In this document: positions 8,926 to 19,347 of the stretch, in pieces | Numbering within the stretch: position 1 is the stretch's first letter | Layout: every line of letters begins with the position of its first letter | Origin: Pedobacter sp. BS3 | GTDB lineage: Bacteria > Bacteroidota > Bacteroidia > Sphingobacteriales > Sphingobacteriaceae | NCBI RefSeq assembly: GCF_008274585.1 | Contig: NZ_VTRT01000001.1 | Location: forward strand, 248,001 to 312,000 | Length of the DNA: 64,000 bases | Direction: 5' to 3' | The notes under the pieces: model-generated | Told to the model about the DNA's origin: nothing | The model's database searches: none | The model's input: the letters and a program-made list of their open reading frames with translations, nothing else | Position numbers and translations under genes: made by a program

Positions 8926-10482
8926 ATGAAAAATTTAATTTTATTAGGAATGATTGCTTTCGCCTTTAGTTCTTGTTCTAAAAACAATTCCATTGAGGCG
9001 GAACTTAGGGCAGGGTCAAAAAGCAAACCCGCGAAAGTATCTTCAATTACCAACTACTATGTAGATGATACTTCAGGAAATGATGCGAATGACGGGCTCT
9101 CGCCAGCTACGGCGCTTAAGACTATTCAGGCTGCACTGTGGAAAACAACAGATGGTGTTGGCGCTACCATATACGTAGCGGGAGGCACTTATCATGAAAG
9201 ACTGTGGTGGCCCAATTCAGGTGCATCTAACTCAGAACCAATTACTCTGACAAGTTACAACGGAGGAACAGTAATTCTGGATGGTATTAATGCAACCAAC
9301 AGTACGCAAAATGCCATGATTAGTATTGAAAGCAAAAGTTATATCCGTATTGATGATATCCATATAACCAACAATATTAGAAATTACGCTTCCGGAATCG
9401 CAATGACAGGGTCGGGCACTGATGTCCATTTTACACAGTGCGAAATTTCCAATATTAATTGGACATCAAATCCTAGTGCGACCCCTACATCTAATGATAA
9501 TGCCAGCCCACTTATTGTTGTTGGCCAAACAGCTACATCCTATTCGGAAATTTACATCGGATACAATGAAATTTATGATTGTAACACCGGGTATAGCGAA
9601 GGATTAACATTAACCGGGAATGTGGTGAATTTTTTACTGGAAAACAATACTGTACATGATATCAGTAATATCGGTATTGATATGTCCGGTCATTACTCAT
9701 GGACCGGGGCTCCATCTAATGTTAATTATGCCCGCAATGGAAATTGCAGGGGAAATATCGTTTATAATTGCGTTTCACCAATAGCTACTTCCGGAGGAAT
9801 TTACGTTGATGGCGGCAAATGGATTAATATAGAAGGCAACACTTGCTATGCCAATTATGCGGGTATCAATGTAGGATGTGAAAATGATAACAATACGGCA
9901 GAAGGTATAAATGTTCGCAGCAACTTTATTTATAACAACATTGAAGCCGGGATATTATTCGGGGCGAACCAACCCAACAGTAGCGTAATTAACTCAATGG
10001 TAAGTAATAATACCTTGTTTAATAATTATTCAGCAGGCGGCTGGGGCGGCGAAATACACCTTCAAAATATGGACAATGTTTCATTTATAAACAATATAGT
10101 ACATTCGCGATCAAATATTGTTGTGATTGCATTAGCAGGATATGCCTCAACAAATCTGACTTTCGATTATAATAACTACTACTCTACGTCGGGAACGCCA
10201 TCAAATATTATATTTGATTGGGGAGGAAACGGAGGACCAACCTATTTAACTTTTGCTTCATTTATCTCAGGAACAGGGCTTGACGCTAACTCAACCTATG
10301 GAAGCCCTGGATTTGTCTCGGGTAGCTTACCAACTCCTGATCTTCATTTAGCCAGTTCATCTGCTTGTATAAATTCAGGTTTACCTTCTTTTGTTGCTCA
10401 GCCTGGTGAATTTGATGTAGACCACAGTACCAGGGTGGTCAATTCAAGGGTAGATATCGGAGCTGATGAATCTCCATATTAA
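8926..10482 (+). CDS. Right-handed parallel beta-helix lipoprotein
   Basis: 518 residues; lipobox SSC (Cys17). The mature part opens with YYVDDTSGNDANDGLSPATALKTIQAAL, the DUF1565/polysaccharide-lyase-like signature, and continues with many short beta-strand repeats rich in Asn (ENNTVHDI, RSNFIYNNIEAGI, VSNNTLFNN, INNIVHS). The end DVDHSTRVVNSRVDIGADE is the common closing motif of this group. Family members are polysaccharide lyases, epimerases or surface binders; no catalytic residues could be fixed here. It is the last gene of PUL1. Confidence 0.85.
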   Translation: MKNLILLGMIAFAFSSCSKNNSIEAELRAGSKSKPAKVSSITNYYVDDTSGNDANDGLSPATALKTIQAALWKTTDGVGATIYVAGGTYHERLWWPNSGASNSEPITLTSYNGGTVILDGINATNSTQNAMISIESKSYIRIDDIHITNNIRNYASGIAMTGSGTDVHFTQCEISNINWTSNPSATPTSNDNASPLIVVGQTATSYSEIYIGYNEIYDCNTGYSEGLTLTGNVVNFLLENNTVHDISNIGIDMSGHYSWTGAPSNVNYARNGNCRGNIVYNCVSPIATSGGIYVDGGKWINIEGNTCYANYAGINVGCENDNNTAEGINVRSNFIYNNIEAGILFGANQPNSSVINSMVSNNTLFNNYSAGGWGGEIHLQNMDNVSFINNIVHSRSNIVVIALAGYASTNLTFDYNNYYSTSGTPSNIIFDWGGNGGPTYLTFASFISGTGLDANSTYGSPGFVSGSLPTPDLHLASSSACINSGLPSFVAQPGEFDVDHSTRVVNSRVDIGADESPY

Positions 10483-10953
10483 TCTTAAAATTACAAACTG
10501 TCCGTAGGGCTAAGCAATAGCAGCTCTACGGGCTTGGTAATACAAAGGAGCTAACAATCGCTAGTGCGATCGTGGCGCTCGTACTCCTAACTGAGTTAAG
10601 TTTAGGGGAAAGACTGAGTTGTGGGCTAACTTAAGCCTGGAGCACGTTTAAGCTAACCATTACAGTGGCCAAAACTTAAACTTAAGCGAGGGAGGGTCTC
10701 TCGTACCTGAAAGATATAAGAATATAGACACAAGCGGCGCTTGCGCCCGTAGCCAGCATGATGGATATTTTTTTATAACCACGCATCAACAATTTTCGTA
10801 TATTAACCAGCAATTTTAGCTTAGATTAAGAGGTTGTTGAAGATGATTTTAGCAGTCAGATGAATCCTGATAAAAACCAGGTAACGGCCTGAAGCATCCA
10901 AAATAATCTCAAAATAAACCTATACGAGCATTATTAACCTTATTTAATTAAAG
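10483..10953. other. 471-bp intergenic stretch with several inverted repeats
   Basis: No coding sequence recognised. From about 10500 to 10760 it contains several short stems: CCGTAG/CTACGG about 25 bases apart, ATCGC/GCGAT around 10558-10573, TTAAGTT/AACTTAA (about 10596 and 10628), and GTTTAAG/CTTAAAC (about 10646 and 10674). The 15-mer at 10623-10637 (GGGCTAACTTAAGCC) differs by one base from a 15-mer in the left end of the repeats at 23941 and 25023. The rest (10760-10953) shows nothing recognisable. It could hold the PUL terminator plus a structured RNA or a decayed copy of the repeat left end. Confidence 0.4.
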
Positions 10954-12687
10954 ATGCAAATCAAAAAATCAGCTTCTGTGTACGATGCTGTTATTGTTGG
11001 TTCGGGTGCCGGTGGCGGAATGGCGGGTTACGTTCTCGCCCATGCCGGGCTTAATGTACTGATGCTGGAAGCGGGTCCATTCTGGGATCCGGCTAAAGAT
11101 TCCATGCAGTTAAAATTTCCGTACGAATCACCACGCCGGGGAGCTTCAACCACCCGTCCGTTTGGTGATTTTGATGCCGCCTTCGGCGGCTGGCAGCTGG
11201 ATGGCGAGCCTTATACCACAAAAGATAGTACCGACTTCCAGTGGTTTCGCTCACGGATGCTTGGCGGACGTACCAATCATTGGGGACGTATCTCGCTGCG
11301 GATGGGGCCTAACGATTTTAAAAGTCATCATATAGATGGTCTTACAGACGACTGGCCGATCACTTATGATGAAATAAAACCATACTACGATAAAGTAGAC
11401 CGCATGATCGGTATTTACGGAACCGTTGAAAACCTGGAAAATGAGCCTGACGGGATATTTTTACCACCACCCAAACCCCGTTTGCACGAGCTGATGATTA
11501 AAAACGGGGCGCAAAAAGCCGGAGTAACCGTTATCCCCGGCCGGGGTTCGGTACTTACCGAAGCCTTACCCGGAAACAGTAACCGTGGAGCCTGCTTTTT
11601 TTGTGGTCAGTGCGGACGGGCCTGCAAGGTTTACGGAGATTTTTCATCTTCATCCTGCCTGGTAATACCCGCAATAAAAACAGGAAACCTGAAAGTTATT
11701 ACCAATGCCATGGTCCGCCAGGTGCTTACCAACGAAGAAGGTTTGGCCACCGGTGTATCCTACGTCAGCAAAGATGATATGCAGGAATATCAGGTAAAAG
11801 GCAAAACCGTGATTTTGGGTGCCAGCGCCTGCGAAACGGCCCGGCTATTACTCAACTCGGCATCAAAACAACATCCCGGCGGACTTGCAAACAGCAGTGG
11901 TGTAGTTGGAAGATACCTGCATGACTCTACCGGGGCCAGCCTGAGTGGTTTTCTGCCGCAACTGCTTGACCGCAAAAGATATAATGAAGATGGCGTAGGC
12001 AGCGTGCATATCTATTCGCCCTGGTGGCTCGATAATAAAAAGCTTGACTTTCCACGGGGTTATCATATTGAATACGGCGGCGGTATGCACATGCCATCGT
12101 ATGGTTTTGCCGATGGCATCCACAAAAAGAACGGTTTGGTTCCCGGAAAGAACGGTGAGAAAAAAAAGGCCGGCGGGTTCGGGGTTTCCCTTAAAGATGA
12201 TTATCGCCGCTTTTTTGGTACCAATGTATATATGGCCGGTCGGGGTACTGCCATTGCCCGCAAGGATAACTATTGTGAAATAGACAATAACGTAGTGGAT
12301 AAATACGGAATTCCGGTGCTCAAGTTTCACTATAAATGGACAGATGCCGAAATAAAGCAGGCCCGGCACATGCAGGAAACATTTCAGTCCGTTATGCATC
12401 ACATGGGAGCTATTATTACTTCTACCGTACAAGGTCCTGAAACCAATTACGGGCTGGAAGCTCCCGGAAAGATCATTCATGAAGTAGGTACAGTACGCAT
12501 GGGTGATGATCCTAAAACCTCGGCGCTGAATAAATGGTGCCAGGCGCACGATTGTAAGAATCTGTTTGTAGTAGATGCCGCTCCGTTTGTTCAGCAGGGC
12601 GATAAAAATGCCACCTGGACTATTCTGGCCTTATCCATGCGAACTTCCGAATACATTCTTCAACAACGAAAAAAACTAAATATCTGA
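10954..12687 (+). CDS. GMC-family FAD oxidoreductase (sugar dehydrogenase large-subunit type)
   Basis: 577 residues. The N-terminal FAD-binding motif is [15 protein letters not shown] (residues about 10-24), followed by LEAG. The C-terminal GMC part has [12 protein letters not shown] and [10 protein letters not shown], supplying the His and Asn of the family active site. Cys214, 217, 220 and 224 form a CxxCxxCxxxC cluster; Cys214/220/224 have the spacing of the iron-sulfur ligands of bacterial FAD-glucose dehydrogenase catalytic subunits. No signal peptide; its partner 7 bases downstream carries an RR motif, so export of the pair on one signal is plausible. Likely oxidises a sugar or sugar alcohol. 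Confidence 0.88.
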   Translation: MQIKKSASVYDAVIVGSGAGGGMAGYVLAHAGLNVLMLEAGPFWDPAKDSMQLKFPYESPRRGASTTRPFGDFDAAFGGWQLDGEPYTTKDSTDFQWFRSRMLGGRTNHWGRISLRMGPNDFKSHHIDGLTDDWPITYDEIKPYYDKVDRMIGIYGTVENLENEPDGIFLPPPKPRLHELMIKNGAQKAGVTVIPGRGSVLTEALPGNSNRGACFFCGQCGRACKVYGDFSSSSCLVIPAIKTGNLKVITNAMVRQVLTNEEGLATGVSYVSKDDMQEYQVKGKTVILGASACETARLLLNSASKQHPGGLANSSGVVGRYLHDSTGASLSGFLPQLLDRKRYNEDGVGSVHIYSPWWLDNKKLDFPRGYHIEYGGGMHMPSYGFADGIHKKNGLVPGKNGEKKKAGGFGVSLKDDYRRFFGTNVYMAGRGTAIARKDNYCEIDNNVVDKYGIPVLKFHYKWTDAEIKQARHMQETFQSVMHHMGAIITSTVQGPETNYGLEAPGKIIHEVGTVRMGDDPKTSALNKWCQAHDCKNLFVVDAAPFVQQGDKNATWTILALSMRTSEYILQQRKKLNI

Positions 12688-12694
12688 TAAAGAA

Positions 12695-13312
12695 ATGAAC
12701 AGACGCGATTCTCTTAAAGCAATTGGTGTTGGCGCTGTTTCGGCCGGGCTGTTGCTGGAAAACTGCAAACCTTCAAAAAAGACCAGCAATGAAAAAGAGC
12801 TGGTTCAGGAGCCAACGGAAGGCTTACAGCCCTTTGAAATTGAACGCAATAAGAAGCTACATGAGGAGATATTTTTTACACCCGAAGAGATGGCAGTTAT
12901 TACCGTGTTAGCCGATATGATCATCCCTAAAGATGAGCGCTCTGGCAGCGCATCTGACGCCGGTGTACCGGCTTTTATTGAATTTATTGTAAAAGATATA
13001 CCCGACCACAAAATCCCTATGCGTGGCGGCATACGCTGGCTGGAATTACAATGCATGAACAGGTTCGGCACATCGTTTGTGCAATGTACCCCGGCCCAGC
13101 AAGTGGAAATTGTTGAAGAAATCGCTTACCCCGATGAAGCCAAACCCGAAATGAAACAGGGAGTAGCATTCTTTAACCGTATGCGTGACCTCACCGCATC
13201 GGGCTTCTTTACCAGCAAAATGGGCCTGGAAGATATCGGCTATGCCGGAAATAAACCCAACCGGTGGACCGGTGTACCCGAAGATGTATTGAAACAATAC
13301 GGGCTATCCTGA
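12695..13312 (+). CDS. Gluconate 2-dehydrogenase subunit 3-like protein
   Basis: 205 residues. The N-terminus MNRRDSLKAIGVGAVSAGLL is Tat-like (RRDSLK), and Cys24 in LLENC could be lipidated. The body (FFTPEEMAVITVLADMIIPKDERSGSASDAGVPAFIEF) is the typical opening of the gluconate 2-dehydrogenase subunit 3 family, the small partner of FAD-dependent sugar dehydrogenases. It starts 7 bases after the GMC gene, and the two are almost surely one complex exported through the Tat system. Confidence 0.88.
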   Translation: MNRRDSLKAIGVGAVSAGLLLENCKPSKKTSNEKELVQEPTEGLQPFEIERNKKLHEEIFFTPEEMAVITVLADMIIPKDERSGSASDAGVPAFIEFIVKDIPDHKIPMRGGIRWLELQCMNRFGTSFVQCTPAQQVEIVEEIAYPDEAKPEMKQGVAFFNRMRDLTASGFFTSKMGLEDIGYAGNKPNRWTGVPEDVLKQYGLS

Positions 13313-13385
13313 CAACTGACAAAAAATTGTTTTAATGCTCATTCTGTTAGTCTATGAGTATGTTAAAAACACAACTATTTGAATC

Positions 13386-13413
13386 AAGCCCGGAATGACG
13401 GTCGGGGCTTTTT
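13386..13413 (+). terminator. Probable terminator after the GMC operon
   Basis: AAGCCC at 13386-13391 pairs with GGGCTT at 13405-13410, followed by a run of five T (13409-13413). It lies 73 bases after the operon. The bases that follow (13480-13530) hold a further GGGATTCCT/AGGAATCCC stem in sequence that looks like a dispersed non-coding repeat. Confidence 0.45.
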
Positions 13414-13579
13414 AGCTCTTATATTGACCGCTAATGCGAATACCCGTGATCGCAGTAACGTCCCTATTTTCGTCCTTGTCCCAATGGGATTCCTTTGGAA
13501 CGAGGAGGAATCCCGTACGTACGGGAAAGCAATCTGCTTCTGTATAAATATTAGGGATGAAATTTAATCCTGTTCTGAA

Positions 13580-15320
<1,741 letters not shown>

Positions 15321-15524
15321 ATGGCAGCGCTAATCATAGAAAGCAAAAACCCCTCGAACTTAAAAGTATTGGCTGCAATGACCAAACAACTGGGCGATAC
15401 GGTAAAAGCAGTTAACATTGAGGATATTGAGGACATGATTTTTGGTGATATGATGACCAAAGCTAAAACGGGAAAATTTGTTACTAAACAGGAGCTGCTG
15501 AAAAAACTACGATCGGCAAAATGA
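15321..15524 (+). CDS. Small type II antitoxin-like protein (DUF2683-like)
   Basis: 67 residues, rich in Lys, Asp and Glu, with the layout of short antitoxins: a beta-strand start (ALIIESKNPSNLKVLAAMTKQLG), an acidic middle (VNIEDIEDMIFGDMM) and a basic helical end (KQELLKKLRSAK). The stop overlaps the ATG of the following RelE-like frame by four bases (ATGA, 15521-15524), the usual coupling in toxin-antitoxin operons. The toxin frame is broken, so this is now an orphan antitoxin. Confidence 0.7.
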   Translation: MAALIIESKNPSNLKVLAAMTKQLGDTVKAVNIEDIEDMIFGDMMTKAKTGKFVTKQELLKKLRSAK

Positions 15525-15786
15525 TACTCAAGATTGAGCGATCTTTCTACAAAAGCCTTGATAAAATTGATTATGGCAAAATAGCCGATAAAATTGAGGC
15601 TATTTTAGGGGAGGTTGAAAAATGCCCAAAAGTATACGCCAGATAAAAAACGTTAAGAAAATAAGCGGTTATAAACCTATTACCGCATAAAGCTCGCTGA
15701 TTATAGGCCTGGAACTACTGGATACTCAAACGGTATCGCTTCTTATCATTGCGCACAGGAAAGATATTTATAAGAAATTTCCATAG
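15521..15786 (+). pseudogene. Decayed RelE/ParE-family toxin gene
   Basis: Starting at ATG 15521, the first frame gives MILKIERSFYKSLDKIDYGK .. EKCPKVYAR and stops at 15644. The next frame (from 15643) continues IKNVKKISGYK, a third (about 15678-15707) gives TYYRIKLADYR, and then (from 15706) GLELLDTQTVSLLIIAHRKDIYKKFP with its stop at 15784-15786. Joined, these pieces form a normal RelE-like toxin of about 87 residues with the family core YYRIKLADYR. Three frame changes in 270 bases mean true decay rather than one sequencing error. The antitoxin just upstream is intact. Confidence 0.8.
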
Positions 15787-15862
15787 CCCACAAACCCGAA
15801 AGTTCACACGGGTGAGCGTTTGCAGCCCTGTCTTCCGGGACTATCAGATTCGATCGCGGATT

Positions 15863-16627
15863 CTACACTGTCACAATCTTAAACCGGCCCTCATTTTCTT
15901 CTACATAGCCCATCGCCGTGCTTTTGGCATGATAGAACAGGCATAGCCAATGTTCCAGTGCAGCTTTATGACCGTATTCTTCGCGAAGCTGCATCGCTTT
16001 GCGACCGTCAAAATCATATTTGGCTATAAAACGACGCAAAAGCTGTTCGGGTTCAGGCAGAATATCGCCTCCAAAAAATATCGTTTTACCCGCATTTTTA
16101 ATGGTAAATACCTGGTGAAATTCACAATGACCGCCGGTAAGCTCATAGCTGATATCATCCGTCAACTGGCCGCTGCCTTCAACAAAATGGATGTTGCCGC
16201 TGCGTTGCACAATATCGAATATTTCAGTCCGGTAGCTGGCAGAGGGTTTGCTGTATGCGTTCTCCCATTCGCCACGCTGAATAACGTATTCGGCATTGGG
16301 GAAAGCCAGTTGTGTGCCGTCTGTCATGCCTCCCGAATGGTCGTAATGCAAATGCGACATCAGCACCAGGTTCACATCTTCGGGTTGGTAACCAGCCCGG
16401 CGTATATTTTCATGGATCAATAATTGCCCGTTAGCCGCCCGCTGACCTAAGCCGGTATCTAACACCATTAAATGCTTGTTGGTTTTAACCAGGAAAGGCT
16501 GCACATAAATAAATAAGGAACCGGGGCGACTTTTAGGGTCGTCCGTTTCGGGGTTAAATGGCAGGAATTTTTTGGAACCGTCAACAGAGTAAGAGCCTTC
16601 GTATAACGCAAATGCATTCATTGTCAT
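15863..16627 (-). CDS. Metallo-beta-lactamase-fold hydrolase
   Basis: 254 residues. Metal-binding motif HLHYDHSGG (HxHxDH) near residue 93, preceded by MVLDTGLGQRAANG, and later a GGHCEFHQVFTI and FGGDILPEP segment supplying further ligands. No signal peptide, so cytosolic. The family hydrolyses lactones, thioesters and similar small compounds; the arrangement is that of the quorum-quenching lactonase/glyoxalase II-like group, but the substrate cannot be told from sequence. Transcribed away from recJ. Confidence 0.85.
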   Translation of the reverse strand: MTMNAFALYEGSYSVDGSKKFLPFNPETDDPKSRPGSLFIYVQPFLVKTNKHLMVLDTGLGQRAANGQLLIHENIRRAGYQPEDVNLVLMSHLHYDHSGGMTDGTQLAFPNAEYVIQRGEWENAYSKPSASYRTEIFDIVQRSGNIHFVEGSGQLTDDISYELTGGHCEFHQVFTIKNAGKTIFFGGDILPEPEQLLRRFIAKYDFDGRKAMQLREEYGHKAALEHWLCLFYHAKSTAMGYVEENEGRFKIVTV

Positions 16628-16755
16628 TCAATTTCGGTTAACCGGATGTAAGTTCTATATGATTGAGCCTTATGCTATTCTGAATAAAAATGGTAAAGGC
16701 GCTAACAACCGGCCATGTTTTTAATGTATATTTACCCAATAAACCGAGCAAAAGT

Positions 16756-18459
16756 ATGCAAAAAAGGTGGGTGCAGCAGCATATTACCGATAGTGAATCC
16801 GTTAAAAGGTTGAAAGAATCGTTACAGGTAGACGAAATACTGGCAAGTCTGCTGGTAAAGCGCCAGGTAACAGATTTTGACGCTGCCCGTAGTTTTTTCA
16901 GACCGGAGCTAAACCATTTGCATGATCCTTTTCTCATGAAGGATATGGATATCGCCATACAACGCATTGAAAAGGCGATTGCCCGGGAGGAACGTGTACT
17001 GATCTACGGCGATTACGATGTTGACGGAACTACCTCCGTGGCGCTGGTTTACAGCTTTTTCAGGAAGTATATACGCAATATTAATTTTTATATTCCCGAC
17101 CGCTATAAAGAGGGCTATGGTATATCAACAGCAGGTATAGATTATGCTGCCAGCCACGGTTACAGCCTGATCATTGCGCTCGATTGTGGTATAAAATCCA
17201 TTGATAAGATCGCTTATGCCAACCAGAAAAACATCGACTTTATTATTTGCGATCACCATTTGCCCGGGGCTGAGCTGCCGCAGGCCTGTGCCGTGTTAGA
17301 CCCTAAACGTAAGGATTGCGCTTACCCGTACAAAGAGCTGTCGGGATGTGGCATAGGTTACAAATTAGTGCAGGCCTATAGCCAGAAAAATAACCTGCCG
17401 GCAGATGAGCTGGAATGTTACCTGGATCTGGTTGCCGTAAGCATTGCTTCGGATATTGTCCCCATTACCGGCGAAAACCGGGTGCTGGCCTGGTATGGTA
17501 TCAAAAAGCTGAATGAAAATCCGTGTACCGGGCTTTCGGCGCTAATGGATGTGGCCGGACGAAAGTCGGCCTATACCATTTCGGATATTGTGTTTACCAT
17601 TGGCCCGCGTATCAACGCGGCCGGACGTATAGACGATGCCAAGCATGCGGTAAACCTGCTCATAGCCGATAATCACCATGTAGCCCGGGATAAGGGCGTG
17701 CTCATCAATCTGAAAAATACCGAGCGTAAGGAACACGATATTACCATTACCGAGCAGGCGCTCGAAATGCTCGATGCCGACATCCATACGTCAACCCGCA
17801 AAACTACGGTGGTTTATAACCAGAACTGGCACAAAGGCGTTATTGGTATCGTAGCATCGCGGCTAACCGAAAAATACTACCGGCCAACCATCGTGCTAAC
17901 ACAATCTAACGACCATGTGGCCGGTTCGGCACGTTCTGTAGTAGGTTTTGACCTGTACGAAGCGTTAAGCTCATGCAGCGATCTACTCGAACAGTTTGGC
18001 GGACATAAATATGCGGCCGGCCTAACCATGAAAGAAGAGAACGTTCCCGCTTTCAGGCAACGTTTTGAGGAAGTAGTATCGCAAACCATTACCGATGATA
18101 TGCTGGTGCAGGAAATTACCATTGACGCCTGCATGGAGCTGGAAAATATTACACCCAAATTTTTCAGGATATTGAACCAGTTTGCCCCCTTTGGCCCGGG
18201 AAATATGGCCCCGGTATTTTTAAGCAAAAAGGTTTATGTCAACGGCTCGGCATCTATTGTGGGCAACAATCACCTCAAAATGATGGTTTACCAGGATAAT
18301 TCGCCGGTGTTTGAGTGTATCGGTTTCGGGTTAGGACATCATTTTGCCGAAATCCGTAAAGGTATTCCGTTTGATATTTGCTACACCATCGAAGAACGTA
18401 TCTGGAAAGAGAAGAAATCTGTTCAGCTAAATATCAAGGATATCAGAACTTATGGCTAA
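16756..18459 (+). CDS. recJ: Single-stranded-DNA-specific exonuclease RecJ
   Basis: 567 residues from ATG 16756 (MQKRWVQQ), the usual RecJ start; an in-frame ATG at 16690 would add 22 residues without family similarity. DHH-domain motifs are intact: LIYGDYDVDGTTS, IALDCGIKS and IICDHHLPG, then DHHA1 (VVGFDLYEALSSC, FGGHKYAAGLTM) and an OB domain at the end. It degrades single-stranded DNA 5' to 3' in recombination and mismatch repair. lptB follows after 136 bases. Confidence 0.95.
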   Translation: MQKRWVQQHITDSESVKRLKESLQVDEILASLLVKRQVTDFDAARSFFRPELNHLHDPFLMKDMDIAIQRIEKAIAREERVLIYGDYDVDGTTSVALVYSFFRKYIRNINFYIPDRYKEGYGISTAGIDYAASHGYSLIIALDCGIKSIDKIAYANQKNIDFIICDHHLPGAELPQACAVLDPKRKDCAYPYKELSGCGIGYKLVQAYSQKNNLPADELECYLDLVAVSIASDIVPITGENRVLAWYGIKKLNENPCTGLSALMDVAGRKSAYTISDIVFTIGPRINAAGRIDDAKHAVNLLIADNHHVARDKGVLINLKNTERKEHDITITEQALEMLDADIHTSTRKTTVVYNQNWHKGVIGIVASRLTEKYYRPTIVLTQSNDHVAGSARSVVGFDLYEALSSCSDLLEQFGGHKYAAGLTMKEENVPAFRQRFEEVVSQTITDDMLVQEITIDACMELENITPKFFRILNQFAPFGPGNMAPVFLSKKVYVNGSASIVGNNHLKMMVYQDNSPVFECIGFGLGHHFAEIRKGIPFDICYTIEERIWKEKKSVQLNIKDIRTYG

Positions 18460-18595
18460 GGTGAAATTCAAATAGGTAATTGTTCGCGACCTGTCCCAAG
18501 CTGCCCGATGTTAAACGTAAAAAGATAACCCGCCACAATAAAATCCGGATTTTTACTTTTAATTTAACGCCCGGTTTCCGGAGAAACAATAAAGC

Positions 18596-19330
18596 ATGAT
18601 ACTCAAAGCAGAAAATCTTGTAAAAAAATATAAGCAGCGAACCGTTGTAAACAATGTATCCTTCCATGTGTCGCAGGGCGAAATTGTAGGATTGCTTGGC
18701 CCGAACGGAGCCGGCAAAACCACTTCGTTTTACATGATCGTAGGTTTGATAAAGCCAAACGAAGGCCACGTTTACCTGGAGGATGAAGATATAACCGGCG
18801 ACCCGATGTATCGCCGGGCGCAAAAAGGTATTGGCTACCTGGCACAGGAAGCGTCTGTGTTCCGGAAGCTTTCTGTAGAAGATAACATCATGGCCGTGCT
18901 TGAAATGAACGTACATAACAAGGCCGAGCAACGCGAAAAGCTGGAAGAGCTGATCAATGAGTTCAGCCTGAACAAAGTACGTAAAAACCGTGGCGACCTG
19001 CTTTCGGGCGGTGAGCGGCGACGTACCGAGATTGCCCGTGCCCTGGCCGCCAACCCGAATTTCATTTTACTGGATGAGCCTTTTGCCGGCGTAGACCCCA
19101 TTGCCGTTGAAGAAATACAATCTATCGTTGCCAAGCTTAAATTACGCAATATCGGTATACTGATTACCGACCATAACGTGCAGGAAACCCTGTCTATCAC
19201 CGACCGTGCCTACCTGCTAACCGAAGGTAAGATCATGCTTACCGGCACACCGCAGGAAATAGCCGGAAATGAAATGGCCCGTAAGTTTTACCTGGGTCAG
19301 CATTTTGAGCTTCGTCGTAAAAAATTGTAA
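18596..19330 (+). CDS. lptB: LPS export ABC transporter ATP-binding protein LptB
   Basis: 244 residues with Walker [10 protein letters not shown] (residues about 36-44), signature [15 protein letters not shown] and Walker [14 protein letters not shown]. The [16 protein letters not shown] and [15 protein letters not shown] segments are typical of LptB rather than other ABC ATPases. It powers LPS extraction from the inner membrane with LptFG, whose genes are not in this window. The next gene starts 17 bases downstream. Confidence 0.95.
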   Translation: MILKAENLVKKYKQRTVVNNVSFHVSQGEIVGLLGPNGAGKTTSFYMIVGLIKPNEGHVYLEDEDITGDPMYRRAQKGIGYLAQEASVFRKLSVEDNIMAVLEMNVHNKAEQREKLEELINEFSLNKVRKNRGDLLSGGERRRTEIARALAANPNFILLDEPFAGVDPIAVEEIQSIVAKLKLRNIGILITDHNVQETLSITDRAYLLTEGKIMLTGTPQEIAGNEMARKFYLGQHFELRRKKL

Positions 19331-19347
19331 CAGTTTACAGGAAAACA

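Noticed and set aside
11863-12549. Long open frame of 228 codons on the minus strand inside the GMC oxidoreductase gene
   Set aside because: It is the antisense shadow of a GC-richer coding region with clear protein motifs on the plus strand; its translation has no recognisable motif.
13379-13567. 62-codon ORF between the GMC operon and gdhA
   Set aside because: It overlaps the probable terminator and a stretch that looks like a dispersed non-coding repeat; no start context or protein motif.
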